In this document: one piece after another, positions 1-8,464 of the stretch
Layout: the number at the start of each line of letters is the position of its first letter
How positions within the stretch are numbered: the stretch's first letter is position 1
Position numbers and translations under genes: made by a program
The notes under the pieces: model-generated
Database searches by the model: none
What the model was told of the DNA's origin: nothing
The model's input: the letters and a program-made list of their open reading frames with translations, nothing else
NCBI RefSeq assembly: GCF_003044065.1
Contig: NZ_PZJJ01000009.1
Location: 1 to 64,000 of the forward strand
From: Alkalicoccus saliphilus
GTDB lineage: Bacteria > Bacillota > Bacilli > Bacillales > Salisediminibacteriaceae
Direction of reading: 5' to 3'
Length of the DNA stretch: 64,000 nucleotides

Positions 1-70
1 TTCTCTGTGAATGTTTTTTTCGTCATGATCTTCTCCCCGATCTTTACTCATTATCTATTTCTCATTATAC

Positions 71-121
71 AAAAAAGTACCCTATAGGTAGACTTTTTAA
101 TGTGTCTACTCTATAGGGTAC
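71..121 (-). terminator. intrinsic terminator of the DUF192 unit
   Basis: A long inverted repeat pairs 77-93 with 104-121, with one unpaired T at 110. Read on the minus strand the hairpin is followed by a run of six T (complement of 71-76), so it would end transcription from the two minus-strand genes at 234-762. No gene was recognised in 1-233. Confidence 0.65.
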
Positions 122-233
122 ACTTTATTTCCCGGGGAGAGCTTTTTCAGTGGAGAATTAATTCGATAGGTATGAGCAGTTATGAAACGTATTTCATAAA
201 AAGAGGAAAAAAATACCGATTAAACAACTTAGT

Positions 234-440
234 TCAGCTGCATTCATACTTCCCTGCTATAATTTCGGCCCGGGCCTTTGGGGAGAGACGAATCGTTTCT
301 TCGGTGTCCCGGCGGATCTGTGCAGGAAGACCGGCTTTCTGGAGCCTCCTCCATGCCTCTCGTTCACTGAAACCATGACGGCCGGTTAGAAAAGAGGCCG
401 TCGCCGAAAGGTACTGTTCACGCTCCCGTGCGGTCCACAT
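234..440 (-). CDS. small hypothetical protein, 68 aa
   Basis: Family not recognised. The start chosen is the ATG at 440, which has an AGGGG ribosome site about 7 bases upstream and overlaps the last 23 bases of the DUF192 gene; a longer reading into that gene would run in a different frame across it and is unlikely. The product is charged and probably helical, starting MWTAREREQYL, with no signal peptide or membrane segment. The overlap suggests translational coupling with the DUF192 gene. Function unknown; whether it is expressed is uncertain. Confidence 0.5.
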   Translation of the reverse strand: MWTAREREQYLSATASFLTGRHGFSEREAWRRLQKAGLPAQIRRDTEETIRLSPKARAEIIAGKYECS

Positions 441-762
441 GAAGATACCCCTGGTCCTGACGGATAATCTGTCCTTCCTCAAGGGCATTCCGCTGGACAA
501 ATCCCGGTGGAAGCTCCACCACACTTTTCGCTTTTTTAACAGGGAAAACGAGCCGCCATGGTTTCAAGTTTTCCCGAAAATGAATGATTTGATCTTCCTC
601 GTCCAAAAAAAGTACGTCGATACTCGTGCACATAAAAAACATATGAATAGAATTACACGGAACAATCCATAAAGCTTCCCGTACTTCTTTTTGAAGCATC
701 AGTCCTTTAAACCGCTGCCACCACGTGTCAGCTTTTTTCAGAGGAATAGTTTCAACCAGCAT
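418..762 (-). CDS. DUF192 family protein
   Basis: A 114-residue protein resembling the DUF192 family: N-terminal basic/aromatic WWQRFKGLM segment, a central C-N-S-I-H-M-F-F-M block, then V-L-F-L-D and a C-terminal VVELPPGFV stretch, which is the usual order of conserved blocks. Family function is unknown; members are small beta-rich proteins, often exported in other bacteria, but I see no signal peptide here. ATG at 762 is chosen because GAGAGGCGG lies about 8 bases upstream; a TTG two codons earlier is possible. First gene of a two-gene minus-strand unit, divergent from the pilus locus. Confidence 0.7.
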   Translation of the reverse strand: MLVETIPLKKADTWWQRFKGLMLQKEVREALWIVPCNSIHMFFMCTSIDVLFLDEEDQIIHFRENLKPWRLVFPVKKAKSVVELPPGFVQRNALEEGQIIRQDQGYLHVDRTGA

Positions 763-1093
763 AAGCAATCCGCCTCTCTGTTCTTTTAAATAAACTAATT
801 ATATTATGCCACAGATTAAAAGAATTAATAGCAGGCGCAAAAAATCAGGGAGTTTTCAATAGTTCACAAACTAAAGGCTTATATACCAATACTTTTAAGT
901 GCGATATTTCACAAAGATTACAGAAATACTAATTCCTCCTGCTTAAATTCACAGAAAAAAATTTCTAAAAATAGACAAAGTTAGGTCTAAAGTCACTTAC
1001 TTTGTTCACTATAATAAACTAATATAAGAGTTAAGAAACAGCTGTCAGTCAGTTTATTCCAAAAATTAATTAATTATACAGGAGGCGTTCACT
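763..1093. promoter_or_regulatory. intergenic region upstream of the first flp pilin
   Basis: This AT-rich 331-base gap separates the divergent DUF192 gene and the first pilus locus. A perfect TATAAT lies at 1010-1015 on the plus strand, but I see no good -35 at 16-18 bases from it, so the promoter may need an activator or another sigma factor. A GGAGG site at 1081-1085 serves the pilin. No small gene or RNA was recognised. The sequence is not obviously similar to the leader of the second pilus locus. Confidence 0.45.
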
Positions 1094-1273
1094 ATGATGG
1101 AAATGTTCAAAAACCTATTAGTAGAAGAAGAAGGTCAGGGTATGGCGGAGTACGCACTTATTCTTGCCGGTGTCGCAATTGCCGTTATCGTAGCCCTTAT
1201 TGCACTTGGAGAGGAGATTACGAACTTCATTCAGGATGACATCATGGGTAACTTTGGTGACGGAGAAGTTTAA
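1094..1273 (+). CDS. flp: Flp/Tad pilus major pilin, copy 1
   Basis: A 59-residue type IVb prepilin, the subunit of the Flp pilus. The short basic/acidic leader ends in EEEG, followed by QGMAEYALILAGVAI: cleavage after that Gly puts Glu at +5 and Tyr at +6 of the mature protein, the classic Flp signature, followed by a single hydrophobic helix. The C-terminus is acidic (DDIMGNFGDGEV). ATG at 1094 has a GGAGG site 8 bases upstream. It is the first gene of the locus and is separated from the assembly genes by a terminator, which would make it the most abundant transcript. The matching gene in copy 2 is at 8528. Confidence 0.9.
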   Translation: MMEMFKNLLVEEEGQGMAEYALILAGVAIAVIVALIALGEEITNFIQDDIMGNFGDGEV

Positions 1274-1320
1274 TCCTTTACTTCAAAAATATGAACAGTG
1301 TCTTCACAGGCACAGGAAGG

Positions 1321-1356
1321 AAGCTGTCCCCGCACCTGCGCTGGGCAGCTTTTTTT
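1321..1356 (+). terminator. terminator between flp and the Tad assembly genes, copy 1
   Basis: The stem pairs AAGCTGTCC (1321-1329) with GGGCAGCTT (1343-1351) through one G-U pair, with a 13-base loop and a T run at 1350-1356. It lies 20 bases before the ribosome site of the prepilin peptidase, so most pilin transcripts would stop here and a minority would read on. An equivalent terminator is in the same place in copy 2. Confidence 0.8.
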
Positions 1357-1376
1357 GTAGAAAGGTAGGGATATTA

Positions 1377-1886
1377 ATGCCGCTGTTTATTTTAGCAATA
1401 CTGACTCTGCTGCTGGCTGTGTCACTCATAACGGATATCGCCTCCCGCAGAATATTAAATATAGTCACTTTTCCTGCGATAGCTGCCGGCTTTCTTTATC
1501 ATACGGTTACTTCCGGAATCGATGGTTTTCTGTTCAGCGGAGCCGGCTTTCTTGTCGGCTTCGGAGTGCTTTTAATTCCATTTATGCTTGGAGGAATGGG
1601 AGCGGGAGATGTGAAGCTGATGGCAGCGGTCGGGGCGCTTACCGGAATGTCATTTACACTTGCCGCTTTCGTACTCGCTGCGTTTATCGGCGGGTTTCTT
1701 GCTTTGTTTATGGTGCTGAAGCGCCATGGGGTCTTTTCTTCGTTTAAAACTGCCATTTATGCCCTTCCGTTTATGAAGGGAAGTTTTCAGGAAATGCGCC
1801 AGACCGCAAAATCCACGACGATGCCATACGGAGTGGCGATTGTCCTTGGCACGGTTTCCGCTTATGCAGGAGGGTTCGGGCTGTGA
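1377..1886 (+). CDS. tadV: prepilin peptidase (TadV/CpaA type), copy 1
   Basis: A 169-residue membrane aspartic protease of the A24 family that cleaves the leader from Flp and TadE prepilins. The two catalytic aspartates are visible: D20 in LITDIASRR and D78 in the GAGD motif. The protein is the short form without the N-terminal methylase domain of PilD, as usual for Tad systems, with about five hydrophobic segments. Start ATG at 1377 is chosen because it has an AGGTAGGG site just upstream and gives the hydrophobic N-terminus; the open frame upstream reads through the terminator and the end of flp. It overlaps tadE by 4 bases. Confidence 0.88.
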   Translation: MPLFILAILTLLLAVSLITDIASRRILNIVTFPAIAAGFLYHTVTSGIDGFLFSGAGFLVGFGVLLIPFMLGGMGAGDVKLMAAVGALTGMSFTLAAFVLAAFIGGFLALFMVLKRHGVFSSFKTAIYALPFMKGSFQEMRQTAKSTTMPYGVAIVLGTVSAYAGGFGL

Positions 1887-2260
1887 AAAGTGAAAAAGGA
1901 CAGTCCATGGTTGAATTTGCCCTCGTCGTGCCGCTGCTGATCGTTCTTTTATTTAGTATTGTCGATATCAGCCGGCTTTTTCACGCTTCTTTAACAATCG
2001 ATCATGCCGGAAGGGAAGCTGCCCGGGCAGCGAGTGTTCAGCTGAGCGATACGGAAGTGATGAGTGCAGCGGTTGATAATGGTTCCAGTATTTCGCTTTC
2101 CAGCAGTCATGTTCAAGTTTCCCCGATGGAAAACGGGAGGACATCCGGAAACAAAGTAACGGTGACGATTACGTATCCGGTTGACTTTCTAACACCGGTC
2201 GTCGGAAATCTGGCCGGCTCTTTTGAGCTTCAAAATACGACAGTGATGAGAATAGAGTGA
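1883..2260 (+). CDS. tadE: TadE-like pseudopilin, copy 1
   Basis: A 125-residue TadE-family minor pilin. It begins KSEKGQSMVEFALVVP: a Gly followed by QSMVE, again placing Glu at +5, so it is probably cut by the adjacent TadV. One N-terminal hydrophobic helix precedes a periplasm-equivalent (outside) domain with the family's GREAARAASV segment. The GTG start at 1883 overlaps the peptidase stop, showing translational coupling. Role in the family: needed for pilus assembly, possibly at the tip or base. Confidence 0.85.
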   Translation: MKSEKGQSMVEFALVVPLLIVLLFSIVDISRLFHASLTIDHAGREAARAASVQLSDTEVMSAAVDNGSSISLSSSHVQVSPMENGRTSGNKVTVTITYPVDFLTPVVGNLAGSFELQNTTVMRIE

Positions 2261-3162
2261 TGAAAATGCTGAAGAGGCTGCGCAAAGAAGAAAGAGGCAA
2301 CGTCCTGGTAATAGTTGCTCTTGCTTTATCCGTTTTAATGGCAGCTGCGGCCATGGCTGTGGATGCCGGACAGCTGTATTTTGAGAAAAGTAAACTTCAG
2401 AAAACGGTGGACGCTGCGGCACTCGCCGGAGCTCACGCATACTATTCGGGGAGTCCGGAAGAAGAAGCAAGAGAAGTCGCCCGGCTGAACGGCTTTACAG
2501 TAGAGGGAGTAGGGACTCAAGAAGGGCGCGTAACGGTTTCGCACTCGTCTAACGTACCGCTTTCCTTTGCCCGGATTATCGGCATGAACGATGCAGATGT
2601 GTATGCGGATTCCACGGCTGCAACGGCAGCACTTGGACGGGGAGACCGGATTGCCCCGATAGCCGTGGAGGAAAACCAAATACCAAATGGTACTTACCTC
2701 AGCTGTGCCAGACCGGGTGAAGGCGGCAACTGTGGTTATCTGACAGGAAACGGTGCCGGAGCTTCTGCCCTGAATGATGCCTTGATTAACGGAAGAACGC
2801 TGGAGATTGGCACATATCGGCTGGAGACAGAACCAGGTGAAAAAGTCGGACAGGTTCGAAGCGCTGTTGAGGATTTAATTGCAAAAGACAGCGGGAATCC
2901 CAAATGTGCTAGTAAAGATACAGCGGACTCCTCCTGTTATCGTGTGATCACGATCCCCGTCACAGAACCAAATGCGTTCAGTATGGCTTCTGGCCGGGAT
3001 CATGTAGAAATTAAGGGCTTTGCTTCCTACTGGGTGGAAGGTTACAGCAACCAGGGAGGAGAAAGAAGAATCATTGGACACTATATTGACATGGTGCGGC
3101 TCGGTGAAGGAGATCCGAATGCCCGGAACTATGGGTCGTATATCGTAAGTCTTATAGAATAA
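2257..3162 (+). CDS. tadG: TadG-like pilus assembly protein, copy 1
   Basis: A 301-residue protein with an N-terminal Tad/TadG-like membrane anchor: a basic start, ERGN, a hydrophobic helix (about residues 14-36), then AVDAGQLYFEKSKLQKTVDAA, the conserved block of this family. The remainder should be outside the cell. It carries four cysteines, in LSCARPG, GNCGYL, PKCAS and SSCYRV, all conserved in copy 2, suggesting two disulfides. No von Willebrand domain was recognised, so it is shorter than classical TadG. Start is GTG 2257 or the adjacent ATG 2260, overlapping tadE. Confidence 0.78.
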   Translation: MMKMLKRLRKEERGNVLVIVALALSVLMAAAAMAVDAGQLYFEKSKLQKTVDAAALAGAHAYYSGSPEEEAREVARLNGFTVEGVGTQEGRVTVSHSSNVPLSFARIIGMNDADVYADSTAATAALGRGDRIAPIAVEENQIPNGTYLSCARPGEGGNCGYLTGNGAGASALNDALINGRTLEIGTYRLETEPGEKVGQVRSAVEDLIAKDSGNPKCASKDTADSSCYRVITIPVTEPNAFSMASGRDHVEIKGFASYWVEGYSNQGGERRIIGHYIDMVRLGEGDPNARNYGSYIVSLIE

Positions 3163-3178
3163 CAGCAGGAGGCAGTCT

Positions 3179-3793
3179 ATGAACACGAAAAAGATCTGGA
3201 TTACAGCTATATTTGCCGGACTGATTGCCGCTGTGCTTTTATACAGTTCGGTAATTTCCAGTACAACTTCTTCGGAAAGAGAAGCCGAGGAAGCGCTGGA
3301 GCAGCAGGCAGTGGAAGAAGCGGAACAGGAAGAAGCCATGGAACGCGGGTTGACGAATCCGATAGATGAAATTGAAGAAGGCATGAGAGGTATTTCATTA
3401 TTTATTAACCGCTCGGAAGAAGGCGTTTCCGGGTATATTGAGCCACAGTCACACGTCGATATTATCGCCTTTAAAAAGCCGGAGGGTGCAGAGGAGGACG
3501 ATGAAGAAGAGGAAATGGGAATGGGGCGCTGGCACGAGGAGCTGACGGCGGAACTGCTTCTTCAAAATGTGAAAGTACTTGCGGCAGGGCAAGCCTACGA
3601 CTCAGAAGGTGAGGCACTCCGGTACGAGCAGGTAACGGTGGAAGTAACTCCTGAAGAAGGGGTGGTTTTAAGTCTTGCCTCCAAAAATATGGACGGTTTT
3701 TATTTCATGCTCCGGCAGGAAGGTGACGACAGCATCGTCGAAGAGCCGGTGGAGTTGACCCGTCCGATTATGAGAGGAGCGGATCCGCAGTGA
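3179..3793 (+). CDS. cpaB: CpaB/RcpC-like pilus protein without SAF domain, copy 1
   Basis: A 204-residue membrane-anchored protein: one N-terminal helix (about residues 6-26), a Glu-rich probable coiled coil (32-55), then a segment GMRGISLFINRSEEGVSGYI..SHVDIIAF that matches the conserved core of CpaB/RcpC proteins, and a further VLAAG...VTVEVTPEEGVVLSLA block typical of the same family. The usual N-terminal SAF (AFP-like) domain is absent and replaced by the acidic linker. In diderms CpaB joins the secretin to the inner-membrane platform; there is no secretin here, so its role must differ. ATG at 3179 has an AGGAGG site. Confidence 0.7.
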   Translation: MNTKKIWITAIFAGLIAAVLLYSSVISSTTSSEREAEEALEQQAVEEAEQEEAMERGLTNPIDEIEEGMRGISLFINRSEEGVSGYIEPQSHVDIIAFKKPEGAEEDDEEEEMGMGRWHEELTAELLLQNVKVLAAGQAYDSEGEALRYEQVTVEVTPEEGVVLSLASKNMDGFYFMLRQEGDDSIVEEPVELTRPIMRGADPQ

Positions 3794-4971
3794 CGTTTCA
3801 GTGGCTTTTTTATTCCGATACGAACGCGAAAGTGGAGCTTCTGGAGGAAAGTCTGCAGAAAAGAAACTACGAGCTGACCCGCCTCACTTATCTGGAGCGG
3901 CTGTTTGACTATGTAAAAAGAGAATCAGATGTCACGCTGATTATACGGGCCAGCACCGTCTACAATGCGTACCAGCTCTGCGAGGAACTTTCGGTGAAAT
4001 ATCCTCATATTTATATCGTGCTGATGATTCCGGATAATATGGAAAATGCACGGAAAGCGATGCAGGCGGGGGCTTCCAACATTATACGCTTCAGCGCAGA
4101 TAAAGAAGATATCCGCAGCATGATCATTCATGCGGAAAAGTATATGCAGCACCGGCGCCAGCAGGCAGACGTGACCCATATGGCTGCCCCGATACTTGAT
4201 CAGCGGGTAATTTCCGTATGCAGCACGAAAGGCGGTACGGGCCGCTCATCCACTACAGTTAACCTTGCAGCGGCACTTACAAAAGAAGGCCGGCGTACAG
4301 CCGTCCTGGACGCTGACATACAGTTCGGGGATGCTGCGATGTATATGGATCTCCGCCCCCGGCGGACTATCTATGAATGGATTAAAGAAGGAGACAACCG
4401 TACCGAACTGGATATCGACGGCTTTCTGACAAAGCATGAGGAAGGAGTGAGTCTCATGCCGGCTCCTTCCCGCCCGGAGTTTTTTGAGTTGGTTACCGCA
4501 GCGGATATACAGCTTGCCATACAGGAACTGAAGAAAATTTACCAGGTGATCATTATTGATACTTCAGCTGCTATTTCTGAAGTGCAGCTTCAGTGTCTGA
4601 ACGACTCAGACGAAATCCTGCTTTTAACAGAAGGGTCGCTCCCGGCTGTACGAAACACGAAGCTTTATCTTGACACGCTGGAAACGATGCAGCTGAAAGA
4701 AAAAGTACGGCTGATTCATAACCGCGAAAAGAAAAAAGGCGGCATGGATCCGAACAAAATTGCTGCCCTCGCAGGACAGGATATTTACTTTTCCCTGCCT
4801 GATCAGCAGCCGCTTGTCGAAGCAGCGATAGAAGAAGGAAAGCCCTATGTTTATGCTCATCCGAAAAAACCATTGTCCAAACAAATGGCAGGTCTCGCCC
4901 GGAAGCTGCTTACAGGAACGGAAAAAGCCGCAAAAAAACCAAAGAAAAAACTGCTTTCCAAAGCGCAGTAA
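3790..4971 (+). CDS. tadZ: TadZ/CpaE-like localisation ATPase, copy 1
   Basis: A 393-residue protein with an N-terminal receiver-like domain (about 1-125) and a MinD/ParA-like ATPase domain (from about 138). The receiver lacks the phospho-acceptor Asp at the end of its third strand, so it is a pseudo-receiver. The deviant Walker A reads KGGTGRSS (147-154), with Arg where MinD has the second Lys; AVLDADIQFGD gives the Walker A-prime region. TadZ proteins place the Tad machine at the cell pole in other bacteria. The C-terminus is very Lys-rich (KKPKKKLL). GTG start at 3790 overlaps the cpaB stop. Confidence 0.85.
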   Translation: MTFQWLFYSDTNAKVELLEESLQKRNYELTRLTYLERLFDYVKRESDVTLIIRASTVYNAYQLCEELSVKYPHIYIVLMIPDNMENARKAMQAGASNIIRFSADKEDIRSMIIHAEKYMQHRRQQADVTHMAAPILDQRVISVCSTKGGTGRSSTTVNLAAALTKEGRRTAVLDADIQFGDAAMYMDLRPRRTIYEWIKEGDNRTELDIDGFLTKHEEGVSLMPAPSRPEFFELVTAADIQLAIQELKKIYQVIIIDTSAAISEVQLQCLNDSDEILLLTEGSLPAVRNTKLYLDTLETMQLKEKVRLIHNREKKKGGMDPNKIAALAGQDIYFSLPDQQPLVEAAIEEGKPYVYAHPKKPLSKQMAGLARKLLTGTEKAAKKPKKKLLSKAQ

Positions 4972-4986
4972 AGGAGGAAGGGTGCT

Positions 4987-6417
4987 ATGTCCCTGTTTGC
5001 AAAATATGCTGTAAAGGATTCAGCTCCTCCAGCAAAAGAAAAGAAGGTGAATACAGCTGTTAAACCGGAGGAAAACAAAGAAGTACCGAAAGCAGCTGTG
5101 AAACCAAAGAGGGAAGCTCCGGTTCCTCCGAAGGACAGTATGCCGATGACCGATGAGTTTTGGAAGATGGAATCAAAAATTCATGAAGATATCGTCGAAG
5201 AGCTGAAGAAGAAAACGATTGCCACTCCGGAGCAGGAAAAAGAAATTATCGAAAAACTTGCAGGAGACAAAGTAGAAGCAGCCGGAGACAGGCTCACCTA
5301 TGAACAGAAGCAGCATCTCCTGCAGGCCGTGAAGTATGAACTGTTAGGGTACGGCCCGATTACGTCTCTTCTCGACAATCCGGACATTTCGGAAGTGATG
5401 GTCAACAGCGCAAAGGATATTTACTATGAATTTAAAGGGAAGCTTGTAAAAAGCAGTCTTTCCTTCCGGGATGATGCCCACGTCAAAAGTATCATTGACC
5501 GCATTGTAGCCCCGATCGGCAGAAGAATCGATGAAAGCTCTCCTATGGTGGATGCACGTCTTCCGAACGGATCGCGTGTAAATGCCATTATCCCGCCTCT
5601 GGCATTAAAAGGACCGTCCATAACGATCCGTAAATTCTCTGAAACACCTTTCACTGCAGGGGATCTTGTCGGTTTTGGGACGTGGACAGAAGATATGGCT
5701 GATTTTGTCGAGGCCGGGGTGGATTCGGCACTGAACATTTTTATCAGCGGAGGTACCGGTTCCGGGAAAACTTCCACACTTAATGTACTTTCTTCTTTTA
5801 TTCCGGAAGGCGACCGTATTGTGACGATCGAGGATGCGGCGGAGCTGAAGCTTTCCCAGGATCACGTTATTTCTCTGGAATCGAGACCGGCTAACATCGA
5901 GGGGGAAGGTCAGATAACGATCCGTGATTTAGTGAAGAACTCACTCCGTATGCGTCCGGACCGGATTGTCGTCGGGGAGATCCGTGGAGCAGAGGCGCTC
6001 GATATGCTTCAGGCGATGAACACCGGACACGACGGGAGCTTAAGCACCGGTCACGCAAACTCCCCCCGGGACATGCTTTCCCGGATCGAAACGATGGTCA
6101 TGATGGCAGGGTTCGACCTGCCGGTACGGGCTATCCGCGAGCAGATCTCAAGTGCCATCGATATAATCATTCAGCAGTCCAGGCTCCGCGACGGCAGCCG
6201 AAAAATCACCCACATTACCGAAGTACTAGGGATGGAAGGGGATACGATCGTCCTTCAGGATTTATTTGTGTACAAAGAAACCGGTGTGGATGAGCAGGGG
6301 AACCTTATCGGCCGCTTTACCCCGACAGGCATTCGTCCAAAAGTTTCCGACCGTCTGGAAAGCAACGGATTTGAACTGCCGGGACGCTGGTTTGACGAGG
6401 AGCCGGTTGATGAATAG
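4987..6417 (+). CDS. tadA: TadA/CpaF secretion ATPase, copy 1
   Basis: A 476-residue type II/IV secretion hexameric ATPase that drives Flp pilus assembly. Motifs in order: Walker A GGTGSGKTS (about residue 254), Asp box TIEDAAEL, Walker B RPDRIVVGEIRGAEALD, and the His box GHDGSLSTGHAN. The N-terminal ~50 residues are a Lys/Pro-rich, probably disordered tail that is longer than in copy 2; from the helical N-terminal domain onward the two copies are very alike. AAGGAGG lies just upstream of the ATG. It overlaps tadB by 8 bases. Confidence 0.93.
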   Translation: MSLFAKYAVKDSAPPAKEKKVNTAVKPEENKEVPKAAVKPKREAPVPPKDSMPMTDEFWKMESKIHEDIVEELKKKTIATPEQEKEIIEKLAGDKVEAAGDRLTYEQKQHLLQAVKYELLGYGPITSLLDNPDISEVMVNSAKDIYYEFKGKLVKSSLSFRDDAHVKSIIDRIVAPIGRRIDESSPMVDARLPNGSRVNAIIPPLALKGPSITIRKFSETPFTAGDLVGFGTWTEDMADFVEAGVDSALNIFISGGTGSGKTSTLNVLSSFIPEGDRIVTIEDAAELKLSQDHVISLESRPANIEGEGQITIRDLVKNSLRMRPDRIVVGEIRGAEALDMLQAMNTGHDGSLSTGHANSPRDMLSRIETMVMMAGFDLPVRAIREQISSAIDIIIQQSRLRDGSRKITHITEVLGMEGDTIVLQDLFVYKETGVDEQGNLIGRFTPTGIRPKVSDRLESNGFELPGRWFDEEPVDE

Positions 6418-7366
6418 TCTGCTCGCACTCCTATTGCTGGTGATTTTTTTCAGTACTTTTTTTTACGCTGTGCTTTATCGGCTTCAGCAGAACAAAATTC
6501 GTAAACAGCGGGTACTTCATTATATTCCGGTGGAGGAAGAAAAAGAAATATCATCTGTGACAAATGAAAAAAAGGCTTCTCCGATTCTGCAGGGTGCAGG
6601 GCGTCTGCTTCAATTTTTACCGCAGAAACAGAAAACGCAGGATATGCTGGAGCAGGCAGGCTATAAGATATCCGCAGCAGAATTTACGGCGGTGCGTTTG
6701 TTTGTATCCTTAATTTTCGGACTGATTGCCTGGCTGCTTATGTCATCGCTGTTTTATGGAATCGCAGGTATGCTCGCAGGTTATATTGGCAGCGGAATGT
6801 TTGTAGCGTATAAAAGAAAAAAGAGACTGGATCTGCTGACGTACCAGCTGATTGAAACGCTCGGTACAATGGCCAATTCCCTTCGTGCCGGCTTCAGCTT
6901 TCTGCAGGCGATGCAGCTCGTAGCCAAAGAAATGCCTGATCCGCTCGGGCCGGAATTCGGACGGGTTGTTAGAGAAATTACTCTCGGGCGGCCTGTCGAT
7001 GAAGCATTGATCCGTATGACAGAACGCCTGCCGAATAAAGAGCTGGAAGTCATTATGCAGGGGATTGTCGCCCAGAGGGAAAACGGCGGCAACCTTGCCG
7101 GGCTGCTTCTTTCCATGGAAGAAACGATCCGTGGGCGTATCCGCGTGCAGGAAGAGCTGAAAACACTCGTAGCTCAGGGGAAAATGTCATCCTGGGTCAT
7201 CACGCTGCTTCCGGTTGCTCTCGGTCTGTTTATGTATTTTGTAAACTATGAATATATGGGCATTATGTTTGAGGAACTGCTCGGCTGGGTGATGTTAATA
7301 GTCGGGGGCATGTCTGTGTTTATCGGCTGGTTTTTAATCCAGAAAGTCATAAAAATTGAGGTGTAG
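6410..7366 (+). CDS. tadB: TadB inner-membrane platform protein, copy 1
   Basis: A 318-residue T2SSF-domain membrane protein that with TadC forms the platform under the pilus. A hydrophobic N-terminal helix (about 2-22), a paired membrane segment around 93-135, the cytoplasmic T2SSF domain (LIETLGTMANSLRAGFSFLQAM..., PDPLGPEFGRVVREITLGRP), and two C-terminal membrane segments follow each other. Start ATG at 6410 is chosen because it lies inside the end of tadA (GATGAATAG overlap) exactly as in copy 2 and gives the MNSL start shared by both copies; the upstream open frame is only tadA in another frame. Confidence 0.9.
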   Translation: MNSLLALLLLVIFFSTFFYAVLYRLQQNKIRKQRVLHYIPVEEEKEISSVTNEKKASPILQGAGRLLQFLPQKQKTQDMLEQAGYKISAAEFTAVRLFVSLIFGLIAWLLMSSLFYGIAGMLAGYIGSGMFVAYKRKKRLDLLTYQLIETLGTMANSLRAGFSFLQAMQLVAKEMPDPLGPEFGRVVREITLGRPVDEALIRMTERLPNKELEVIMQGIVAQRENGGNLAGLLLSMEETIRGRIRVQEELKTLVAQGKMSSWVITLLPVALGLFMYFVNYEYMGIMFEELLGWVMLIVGGMSVFIGWFLIQKVIKIEV

Positions 7367-7369
7367 CCT

Positions 7370-8281
7370 GTGACTGCATTGCTGATGTTTTCAACAATTA
7401 CCGTTTCTCTTATTTTTGCAGCCGCCGGAATTCTTTTTACTGTGTTCCGCAGTGAACTTACTGTCTCTGAACGCACAGCAGTCTATATCGGCCAAGTCGA
7501 AAAAAGGAAACCGCAGAAAGTTCACGGAACTTCTCCTGTAGCAAAACTATGGGAAAAAGGCATCGAAGCTTCTGAAAAATACGTGTCTCCTTCAGAGGAA
7601 AAAAAAGTCGGTAAAATGCTCCGGGATGCCGGTTTTGTAAAGAAGATGTCCGTAACAGAATTCCGGCTTCGTCAAATGGCTGCGGCCTTTACAGCAGGCG
7701 GGCTGATGCTGTTTTTATTTTTTATGATGACCGGAAGTATTTTTACTGCCGTATTTCTCGCTCTCCCGGTCGGCTTTATCGGCTGGCGCCTGCCGGTATT
7801 TTATTTAAAGAAAAAACGGGATGAAAGAATCCGCCAGATTGATCTCGATATGCCGGACTTTTTTGATACAGTGAATCTTCTTGTTGAAGCGGGTGTAGGT
7901 GTGGATGCAGCGATCGCTGTCGTCTGCCGGAAGAAGGAAGGACCTCTTGCTGATGAATTTCTCATTGTGCTTGACGATATGAAACGGGGAAAATCAAAAA
8001 GAGAAGCTTTTCACGATTTAAAACAGCGCGTGCCGTCTGAGTCTTTTCAGAGTATTATTACGTCAATGATCCAGGCGGATCAGCTCGGTATCGGCCTCTC
8101 GAACGTCCTGCGCAACCTCACGATCCGTATCCGCGAACAGCGGAGGGAAAAAGCGAGGGAGCTGGCGATGAAGGCGCCGGTAAAAATGCTTTTTCCGATG
8201 GTCATATTTATTTTCCCGGCCCTCTTTATTGTAATTTTAGGACCTTTTATGGTGAACCTGTTTGTGAATGGGCTGTTCTAA
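7370..8281 (+). CDS. tadC: TadC inner-membrane platform protein, copy 1
   Basis: A 303-residue second T2SSF-domain membrane protein, partner of TadB. It shows an N-terminal hydrophobic helix, a membrane pair at about 103-150, and the T2SSF motif DLDMPDFFDTVNLLVEAGVGVDAAI, followed by SFQSIITSMIQADQLGIGLSNVLRNL and a C-terminal membrane pair after KMLFPMVIFIFPALF. The GTG start at 7370 is three bases after the tadB stop. It is the last gene of copy 1 and is followed by a terminator. Confidence 0.9.
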   Translation: MTALLMFSTITVSLIFAAAGILFTVFRSELTVSERTAVYIGQVEKRKPQKVHGTSPVAKLWEKGIEASEKYVSPSEEKKVGKMLRDAGFVKKMSVTEFRLRQMAAAFTAGGLMLFLFFMMTGSIFTAVFLALPVGFIGWRLPVFYLKKKRDERIRQIDLDMPDFFDTVNLLVEAGVGVDAAIAVVCRKKEGPLADEFLIVLDDMKRGKSKREAFHDLKQRVPSESFQSIITSMIQADQLGIGLSNVLRNLTIRIREQRREKARELAMKAPVKMLFPMVIFIFPALFIVILGPFMVNLFVNGLF

Positions 8282-8296
8282 ATAAAATACAAAATG

Positions 8297-8327
8297 AAAG
8301 ATCCTGTGATATGCAGGATCTTTTTTT
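8297..8327 (+). terminator. terminator after tadC, copy 1
   Basis: AAAGATCCTG (8297-8306) pairs with CAGGATCTTT (8314-8323), with a 7-base loop and a T7 run. It closes the first pilus locus and makes the second one an independent transcription unit. Confidence 0.85.
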
Positions 8328-8432
8328 ATGTAAATAATTATTTTTAAAAGAAAATTTTACCTTTAAAACACTGATATAACAGCTTTTTTATACTTTATAA
8401 AGAAATTTTTTCAAAAATATTCAAAAAAAAGC

Positions 8433-8461
8433 TTTACAATTTCGTTATAACGAATTAATAT
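8433..8461 (+). promoter_or_regulatory. promoter of the second flp with internal palindrome
   Basis: TTTACA (8433-8438), a 17-base spacer and TAATAT (8456-8461) form a plausible sigma-A promoter. The spacer contains the perfect 14-base palindrome TTCGTTATAACGAA (8441-8454), placed where a repressor would block RNA polymerase. Copy 1 has no equivalent palindrome that I can see. Confidence 0.5.
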
Positions 8462-8464
8462 AAG

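Noticed and set aside
77-121. Inverted repeat near the left edge as a transposon end or operator
   Set aside because: The T run on the minus-strand side and its position after two minus-strand genes fit a simple terminator better.
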